Both the position numbers and the translations under genes were made by a program. Source: CPC320 sp002684375 (lineage in GTDB: Bacteria > Pseudomonadota > Alphaproteobacteria > Rhodobacterales > Rhodobacteraceae). From it: a stretch of 40,496 nt of DNA. Location of the stretch: contig CBFIHZ010000033.1 in NCBI GenBank assembly GCA_965662545.1, forward strand, positions 1-40,496. The letters are read 5' to 3'. The notes beneath the pieces were generated by a model, which saw only the letters and a program-made list of their open reading frames with translations, was not told the DNA's origin and did no database searches. Positions 35,420 through 40,496 of the stretch are shown here, piece by piece. How positions within the stretch are numbered: position 1 is the first letter of the stretch; every line of letters starts with the position of its first letter.

Positions 35420-36264
35420 CGTCTCTGGTCTCGGTTGAAAACCTCACAGTTACTTTCCCATTGGGTCAGCGTCTTTTTGGCGCGCCGCCAACTTTAAGAG
35501 CGGTCAAGAATGTTTCGCTTCAAATCCCAAAGGGCAGTTTCTTTGGACTTGTGGGCGAAAGTGGCTCGGGCAAAACAACGCTTGGCCGGGCGATACTAAG
35601 GGCAGCACCGATTGAAGATGGCAAGATCACCTATGACGATGGCAGTTGGACATGCAATATTGCAGATATGACAAAGGCGCAAGAACGTCACTTTCGCAGC
35701 CTGACCCAGATGATTTTTCAAGATCCCTACGCCGCACTTAGCCCTCGTATGACGGTCCGTGACATAATCGCCGAACCATTAGAGGTGCTCGGCCTCACCA
35801 AAACACGCGAAGAAACCGACATGCGCGTGCGGGAAATTGCAGGTAAATGCCGGATTAACCTCGAACACCTGCGGCGCTACCCCCACGCTTTTTCTGGCGG
35901 GCAACGACAACGGATTTCCATTGCTCGGGCACTGGCAACGGGGCCAAAATTTGTGGTTGCAGATGAGTGCGTCGCCGCTTTGGATGTGTCTATCCAAGCT
36001 GATATTCTCAACCTCCTCAAACAGTTGCAACATAACCTTGATTTAACATTTTTATTCATCAGTCATGATCTAAGCGTCGTTGCCCATGTCTGTGACTATG
36101 TTGCTGTCATGTATCTGGGAGAGATCGTTGAAGAGGGGCCCACGAAGCAAATTTTTGCAAATCCGCAACACAGCTATACGCAGGCACTGCTTGGCGCAAT
36201 ACCATCACTTGACCCTGATCAGCGCTCTCGTGTGATAAGATCTGATCGCAACACCTCTAAGTGA
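35416..36264 (+). CDS. ABC transporter ATPase 2 (DppF/OppF-like)
   Basis: A 282-residue ATP-binding subunit, shorter than typical DppF (about 330) because the C-terminal oligopeptide extension is missing. Walker A is 'GESGSGKTT', the Q-loop is 'IFQDPYAALSPRMTV' and the signature is 'FSGGQRQRISIARAL'. Walker B reads 'FVVADECVAALDVS', with Cys in place of the usual Pro after the catalytic Glu; the catalytic residues themselves are intact. The switch is 'FISHDLSVV'. It overlaps its partner by four bases and ends the operon. Confidence 0.9.
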   Translation: MTSLVSVENLTVTFPLGQRLFGAPPTLRAVKNVSLQIPKGSFFGLVGESGSGKTTLGRAILRAAPIEDGKITYDDGSWTCNIADMTKAQERHFRSLTQMIFQDPYAALSPRMTVRDIIAEPLEVLGLTKTREETDMRVREIAGKCRINLEHLRRYPHAFSGGQRQRISIARALATGPKFVVADECVAALDVSIQADILNLLKQLQHNLDLTFLFISHDLSVVAHVCDYVAVMYLGEIVEEGPTKQIFANPQHSYTQALLGAIPSLDPDQRSRVIRSDRNTSK

Positions 36265-36734
36265 CGGTCAATACCTTGTTGATCTTGTTTGATTAATTTT
36301 AGCCTTCCAGGGTTGCCCGAGCCACTTTCAACCAGTAAGTTCCAACTAAACCTCAAAACCCCTTTAACCTGTTTTTCTGACAGGCATGCCAAATGTGATT
36401 ATCTATCCCATATCATCTGGTTCGCAAAATGAAGGTCCAAATGGTAAAATGCCGCGTAAGCATCAAAGTGAACCCCTGTCCCAGCTGCTTTGGTCTATGA
36501 GCAATAGCCTAGGTTGGCTTGGTACGCGTCAGTTGAAAATTTTAAGAAGAGCGGAAACCGGTGCTGACACGGCCTTGAACAGGCGGATGATTTCAACAGG
36601 CCATTTGGGACAAATTAAATCTGCGGCGATGCTTTGAAGGCAATTACCGCAACAAAAGAGACAAATAACGGAACGGAAAAGACAGTATTAATTCTGCAAA
36701 CATGCGTCCAGCTGCTACAGCGCTTTTTTAGGGC
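36265..36734. other. Intergenic region between ABC operon and sulfotransferase
   Basis: About 470 bases. The two flanking genes converge here. An 83-codon plus-strand frame at 36386-36637 has no ribosome binding site or recognisable motif. A short direct repeat (TTTTAGGGCTT, twice) lies at the sulfotransferase stop, around 36725-36747. No clear terminator hairpin was found. Confidence 0.4.
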
Positions 36735-37604
36735 TTATTTTAGGGCTTCAAGAAAACTAATCCGATGATCGGTCTGACTTCGCAGCCATTCAAGGTCGCG
36801 TGCGTAAGCCTCAGACAGAAGGCTCACCCCAGTTTCCGAAAACATATTCAGTCTTCGCCCCTCACCCTTTCCGGCCAATCTGGCAATACCGATACTGTCA
36901 CCCCTCTCCTCCAAAACCTCTTTCAAATGGTTGATTGGCTTGGAGCGGTTGAATATGCGGTATTTTTGTTCCAGATGCGAAAGATCCTGCCAGCCGGTGA
37001 CCTCGGACAACTGTAAAATAGGCTCAGCGGTGAGTGCGCCAAACTCAATGACTTTCACTCTGGCCTTTGGAAAGGCTTTGCAGACCGCTTGGATAACAGG
37101 GCGCCAACCAAGGGCACTGTTATAGGCAATATAATCAAGCTGCATATCCGATGGTGGACGCCGGAAGTGACGGATGGCGAAGGACAAACAAGAATTCCAC
37201 CAGACGTGTAGAGGTCGAATAGAAAAATAGAAAACATCGACTTGTTCAAAAGCCGGTTTCAACATATCCAAACTATTTTGGATATTTGGATAGATACTCA
37301 TAGTATCCACGTTATGACGAATACTGCCAAGAATATTTTCTTCGCTTAAGATCACACGCCGTCCTGCGCGGCGTTCCCTATCCAACAGACAGCGTAACTT
37401 TCGCACCGCTTTCTGGGATTTTCTGAATTGTAAAAGCGTCAGTTCCGCGCGACGGACCAAAAGCCCCTCGAAATCGCCATTGCGGATCTGATCAGGGCCT
37501 AAAAAGCATATTCCAAGATCTGACAGCCTTTGACGATTATCCGCAAGTGTTTTTTGAAACAAAGTTGTTCCTGTACGATGCGCACCCAAATGTACAACGA
37601 TCAA
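36735..37604 (-). CDS. Sulfotransferase-like protein
   Basis: A 289-residue protein whose N-terminus 'MIVVHLGAHRTGTTLFQKTL' is the phosphosulfate-binding loop that holds the 5' phosphate of PAPS, at residues 7-16. A later 'VILSEENILG' and 'YFSIRPLHVWWNSCLSFAIRHF' fit the 3'-phosphate-binding region of bacterial sulfotransferases. It would transfer sulfate to a glycan, lipid or small molecule; the acceptor is unknown. No glycan synthesis genes accompany it. It stands alone, converging on the ABC operon. A kinase-like alternative is less likely. Confidence 0.7.
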   Translation of the reverse strand: MIVVHLGAHRTGTTLFQKTLADNRQRLSDLGICFLGPDQIRNGDFEGLLVRRAELTLLQFRKSQKAVRKLRCLLDRERRAGRRVILSEENILGSIRHNVDTMSIYPNIQNSLDMLKPAFEQVDVFYFSIRPLHVWWNSCLSFAIRHFRRPPSDMQLDYIAYNSALGWRPVIQAVCKAFPKARVKVIEFGALTAEPILQLSEVTGWQDLSHLEQKYRIFNRSKPINHLKEVLEERGDSIGIARLAGKGEGRRLNMFSETGVSLLSEAYARDLEWLRSQTDHRISFLEALK

Positions 37605-38333
37605 AATGCCGCCCCAGTTTGAAAAGATGACCCGTCAAAATCAAATATCTGATTGTAATGCCAACACACTTAAGGACCACATAATTTTTTGCAATGCGAA
37701 TAATCCAAGTTTGGTAGTCATGCGAGGGCTGAACCAACACTTTCAGGTGGTAAGGATTCATCTTTGATCTGGTTCTGACAACCACTAATTTTCGAAGTAA
37801 GACCGTATTTTGCACGCATGCGACAGAGACGCTTGCTCAAAAATGCTAGGATGAACTTGTTATAATTTATATCTGAATACCTCAGTTAAACGCGGGAGGT
37901 TTTTCCCCACCTATGCGAGGTCATGCATGGCAAACCAAGAACCCCAAACCGGTCAAAATTGTCATCTGACTTCGAGAGGGTTCGAGAAAAGCCAGTCCTT
38001 TAATGGAAGTAACTTCAGCGTGAATTTCAAAAACTTGTACTCATTTTGTTGTATGACCCCGCCGGTGTTTGCCCATAATTGATAAGGATAAAAGTTGGTC
38101 ATTTTTGAGCAATACAATCCATATTTATCCATGCGGCGGCACTCAAAGCTTGCCAGTAAAAATGGACTATCGTAAATTAGAAGAGGGATGTGTTCCCTAA
38201 GGTGTTATGCGCCCGCATTACGGCTCTTTGTGTAGGACACTGAAATAATAATTTGATGATGATGGGTAATCTTAGGTAAAATAGACATGCCACACAAAAC
38301 CAAATCACCGTGCGCCATACAGTGCAGCCCCAA
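37605..38333. other. Intergenic region between sulfotransferase and lipoprotein
   Basis: About 730 bases without a well-supported gene. Two tiny frames start at 37913 (18 codons, GGGAGG twelve bases upstream) and 37927 (51 codons), but neither has recognisable protein character. It must include promoters for both flanking genes. Confidence 0.4.
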
Positions 38334-38897
38334 ATGAAGTTTGTGACCCTCTGCATCTTTGCTGTTTTCATGCTCACCACTGGGTGCGCAATACAGCCAA
38401 AAACCGGAGTGCCCGCTGCGTCACCGTCAGAGGTTGCGGCCCTTGCGGACAGCATCCATTCGCTCGGGCCAAAAGTGGATCCGCAAGAGGCCAAAACCGC
38501 AGCACAAGCTGCCTTTGAGCACGCTCAACACCTGTCTGTTCTGTATCAAGTCACAGATGCGCCACTGATCCACAACACCAAAGTCAATCTGGGACTGCGC
38601 AACCGCGGTCTGTGTTGGCACTGGGCGCGCGATATGGAGAGCAGACTAAAACAAACCGACTTAAAAACCCTTGATCTACATATGGCCCGTTCCAAACCCC
38701 AGAGTTTTCGCATCGGGCACAGCACCTTAATCATTAGTGCGAAGGGGGACAAACATACCGATGGCATTGTTCTTGACCCATGGCGCTATGGTGGCAAGGT
38801 TTTTTGGCGCGCCACGAAGGCAGACAAGAAATATATCTGGCTGTTAGAATCGGAGGTTTTAAAGGCCCAAGCCAAAAAATCGGCACCATTGTCGTAA
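38334..38897 (+). CDS. Putative lipoprotein with possible Cys-His-Asp catalytic triad
   Basis: A 187-residue protein. The N-terminus is a lipoprotein signal, 'MKFVTLCIFAVFMLTTGCA', with lipidation expected at Cys18. I chose this ATG because the earlier in-frame codon at 38310 would put charged residues before the signal. The C-terminal half has 'NRGLCWHWARDM' (Cys94), 'RIGHSTLIIS' (His129) and 'GIVLDPWRYGG' (Asp148). This order and spacing are those of papain/transglutaminase-like enzymes, so it may be an envelope peptidase or amidase. I do not recognise a named family. The fold proposal is inference; that the gene is real is fairly certain. Confidence 0.7.
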   Translation: MKFVTLCIFAVFMLTTGCAIQPKTGVPAASPSEVAALADSIHSLGPKVDPQEAKTAAQAAFEHAQHLSVLYQVTDAPLIHNTKVNLGLRNRGLCWHWARDMESRLKQTDLKTLDLHMARSKPQSFRIGHSTLIISAKGDKHTDGIVLDPWRYGGKVFWRATKADKKYIWLLESEVLKAQAKKSAPLS

Positions 38898-38961
38898 CAT
38901 CGCCAGCCCAAAGTTGAAATGCTGCCACTAATGTCAGAAAACAGACTTAAAACTCAACTCA

Positions 38962-38994
38962 AACAACAAAAAACCCGGCCCCACTGGGACCGAG
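38962..38994 (-). terminator. Rho-independent terminator on the minus strand
   Basis: Read on the minus strand, CTCGGTCCC pairs with GGGGCCGGG around an AGT loop (nine pairs including two G-U), at 38974-38994. It is followed at once by TTTTTTGTTG at 38964-38973. No protein gene lies upstream on this strand, so it must end a non-coding transcript. On the plus strand it lacks a U-run. Confidence 0.8.
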
Positions 38995-39092
38995 CCAAGA
39001 ACTTATAAAATAAGGCACTGAAAAATAAATTTACATGCCCCAGCACACGGGGAGAGATATTACTCACACATACCACTTTAAAAATTGTTACA
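38965..39092 (-). ncRNA. Candidate small RNA, about 125 nt
   Basis: A good sigma-70 type promoter and an intrinsic terminator lie about 125 bases apart on the minus strand with no credible protein gene between them. The transcript would contain three hairpins: CCCC/GGGG (39038-39052), CTTAT/ATAAG (39002-39014) and the terminator. The AU-rich segments between them are the kind of single-stranded sites Hfq-binding RNAs use. I do not recognise a known RNA family. A 37-residue GTG frame (38954-39067) overlaps it but runs through the terminator, so it is an unlikely product. Confidence 0.5.
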
Positions 39093-39098
39093 TGCTAA

Positions 39099-39128
39099 AG
39101 TATATATCTCTAACTTATGATAAGTCAA
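39099..39128 (-). promoter_or_regulatory. Promoter of the candidate small RNA
   Basis: On the minus strand TTGACT (39123-39128) and TATACT (39099-39104) are spaced by 18 bases. Each matches five of six consensus positions for the sigma-70 -35 and -10 boxes. The expected start is near 39092. Confidence 0.55.
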
Positions 39129-39694
39129 GTGTTTCATTATCAATTTCCCAAGAAACGTGATAAAAAACTTGACAGCCGCTAAAGCATAGCGACATTCGAT
39201 ATCGGCTAACAAATGGAACAGATCCACGCGTCCGATAACCAGCCTAATAATGGCTTTAGTCAAAAACCATTTGAAGGCGCCAGCAAGAGGAATACGATGG
39301 TTGGACGGTGTGAAAAAACACTACTTAGACTAAGAAACTGAGCAATATTTCCCATTTAAGCCTTTCAGTTATATCCGGCTCCCAAGTTTCATCTTGGAAG
39401 CCATCCCGTGGGCACCGACATCAATACATGAACTATTCACGGATCAGTCCCCACCCGACGCAACTGCTTTAAACAATTGCCCAAGTCAAAATAATCAGAT
39501 TATTTCAGACCATCTTCGGTCAAGAAAACAGTCGAACACGTTCCAATACGCTTGTGCTAACCGTTTCCCGGCAGTCGAAAGCCAACCTCAAACACAAGAC
39601 CGAGATCACGCAAGAATATAAAAGCAGCATCCGACCTAACGTCTGGGCCTTAGATTAGAGAAACAAATAAGGTTCGATGCGTTGGTCCAATGAT

Positions 39695-39728
39695 GGCTCG
39701 GCTTTCCCTCCCAGAACAAAGCCGAGCC
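39695..39728. repeat. Perfect 11-base inverted repeat
   Basis: GGCTCGGCTTT and AAAGCCGAGCC pair perfectly around a 12-base loop, in DNA without genes. There is no U-run on either side, so it is not an intrinsic terminator in the usual sense. It could be a structured RNA element, a protein-binding palindrome, or a terminus from an old mobile element near the IS fossils. Confidence 0.6.
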
Positions 39729-39824
39729 AAGGAGCCTCAAGTTCGATAGAACGAAGCATTTATTACCAAAACCCAGTATTACGGCTAGGCGAGGGTTGCA
39801 AACGTTTATTTTATTTGTAAGGCA

Positions 39825-39843
39825 AACTGGGGCCTGTGGACAA
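39825..39843. mobile_element. Probable end of the IS5-family remnant
   Basis: Just beyond the transposase stop the sequence reads, on the minus strand, TTGTCCACAGGCCCC. That is the kind of terminal inverted repeat found at ends of IS427-type IS5 elements. The opposite end is missing because the element is truncated, so the match could not be confirmed. Confidence 0.4.
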
Positions 39844-40080
39844 TCAACCTGAAACTATAAGTGCTGCCACGAGGTTCCAACACGCCGTATAGCTGCAATC
39901 TGTCTTGTCGTACCTTTTGGCTATCGCTCTGAACTCTTTGATCTTTGCGAAGTCATATTCCACCAGATGGCGTCACTTGTAGCGCTTCGCATCATAATTT
40001 AGCTGGAGTTTACTGTTGGTTTTGGGCGGGATCACAGCAGTTGCACCGCGCTCATCAAATTCTTGTAATAGCCAGTCCAG
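39844..40080 (-). pseudogene. IS5-family transposase C-terminal fragment, with a nonsense codon
   Basis: On the minus strand the translation 'WLLQEFDERGATAVIPPKTNSK' is the typical stretch before the catalytic glutamate of IS5/IS427 transposases. After a TGA at 39973-39975 the same frame goes on with 'RHLVEYDFAKIKEFRAIAKRYDKT' and 'NLVAALIVSG', then a true stop at 39844. The 'RHLVE..F.KIK..R.IA.RYDK' signature holds the DDE glutamate. The N-terminal two-thirds are missing and are replaced at about 40080 by an IS256 remnant. It cannot be functional. Confidence 0.85.
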
Positions 40081-40496
40081 AATAACTTCTGGCAGTCGGT
40101 TTGTGCCGCTGAGCTTTCGCCAACTTTTCTGTGCTGGCATCCTCAGCTTCAACACCATAGACAGTGCCGTTTTCCTGCTAAAACAGCCCTTGGTCTTTCG
40201 GGTCCAGTTGCGCACGGTGGCGAAGACGCTCTCGACGGGGTTTTTGTCGTGTGGATGTGTTTCCAATGCTTGGCTGGGAAGTTGTAGAAGGTCAGTAACA
40301 CGTCACGATCTTTGGTTAACTTTTTGACCGCGCGCTCGTATTTCACGCCTTAGCTATTTCATGCATTGGCTTGGGCATGACGCCGGTGATATTGGCCATT
40401 TTGTGGACCCAGCAACGCCGTTCTTTCGTGCTTGGGCACACGCCCCGCAGTGCGGTTCAAAAGCCCGATGCACCGTCACCAAAGGCCAAATCGGGC
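40081..40496 (-). pseudogene. IS256-family transposase remnant, several disruptions, runs off the window
   Basis: The minus strand at the window edge encodes pieces of a mutator-type (IS256) transposase. In order they are 'PDLAFGDGASGF' then TGA where Trp is normal, 'CWVHKMANI', a second stop after 'PMHEIAKA', then 'AVKKLTKDRDVLLTFYNFPAKHWKHIHTT' in another frame. After a further frameshift comes 'NPVESVFATVRNWTRKTKGCFSRKTALSMV' and 'QKSWRKLSGTNRLPEVI'. About 25-30 residues between AKA and the next block appear deleted. With at least two stops and two frameshifts it is a fossil. It runs straight into the IS5-family fragment. Confidence 0.88.

Larger units (their letters stand above)
38898..39843. 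other. Gene-poor region with a candidate sRNA and a hairpin
   Basis: Between the lipoprotein and the insertion-sequence remnants no protein gene is supported. The left part holds a minus-strand promoter, candidate RNA and terminator. The right part, about 39129-39843, holds only the hairpin at 39695-39728 and a likely IS end; other frames look non-coding. Confidence 0.5.

Noticed and set aside
36386..36637. 83-codon plus-strand frame after the ABC operon
   Set aside because: No ribosome binding site, no motif, low-complexity composition; probably chance.
37913..38082. Tiny frames that might be a leader peptide
   Set aside because: Spacing to GGGAGG is too long for the first, the second is not protein-like, and no attenuator structure follows.
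38954..39067. 37-residue GTG frame on the minus strand
   Set aside because: It reads through the intrinsic terminator and lacks a ribosome binding site, so an RNA is the better reading.

Overview
This window looks like a chromosomal stretch of a marine alphaproteobacterium, most likely a Rhodobacterales (Roseobacter-group) organism. The clues are a cupin-type DMSP lyase, a TRAP carboxylate transporter, a pob/pca protocatechuate cluster, a DUF1028/Rid/Rieske/two-component monooxygenase operon, and large peptide-type ABC transport genes. Nearly every gene is catabolic or transport-related. No rRNA, tRNA or CRISPR array was seen. A run of 10 N at 11338-11347 is a scaffold join, so adjacency across it is assumed, not shown.

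Layout. 1-3.1 kb: AT-rich DNA, a tyrosine-recombinase relative that has lost catalytic residues, and a cupin DMSP lyase. 3.1-5.6 kb: a DMT/EamA exporter and an ArgE-like M20 peptidase. 5.6-10.9 kb: a tight five-gene minus-strand operon (flavin reductase, HpaB-type monooxygenase, Rid protein, Rieske oxygenase, DUF1028 protein) with a divergent LysR regulator. It looks like a complete pathway for a nitrogen-containing ring compound. 11.5-13.5 kb: a DUF2141 protein and a carotenoid oxygenase with a Tat-like leader. 13.5-27.0 kb, all on the minus strand: pobA-pcaCHGB (4-hydroxybenzoate to the beta-ketoadipate branch), a ring hydroxylase plus extradiol dioxygenase pair, then a second such pair with an FAH-family hydrolase and a complete TRAP transporter. 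27.4-36.3 kb: a sulfatase/phosphonate monoester hydrolase divergent from a five-gene peptide/oligosaccharide-type ABC operon. 36.7-39.1 kb: a sulfotransferase, a lipoprotein with a possible Cys-His-Asp triad, and a candidate small RNA. 39.8-40.5 kb: fossils of two insertion sequences fused to each other.

How the genes work together (inference): the aromatic block imports an aromatic acid through the TRAP system. Two flavoprotein hydroxylases prepare two different substrates for meta-cleavage by VOC-type extradiol enzymes, while PobA feeds protocatechuate ortho-cleavage. pcaD, pcaIJF, pcaQ, pobR and the classical mhpCDEF genes are not in the window, and no transcription factor is seen between 11 kb and 40 kb. 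The most promising possibly undescribed items are the N-ring operon at 5.6-10.9 kb, the paired meta-cleavage modules, the exported carotenoid oxygenase with DUF2141, and the candidate sRNA at about 39.0 kb.
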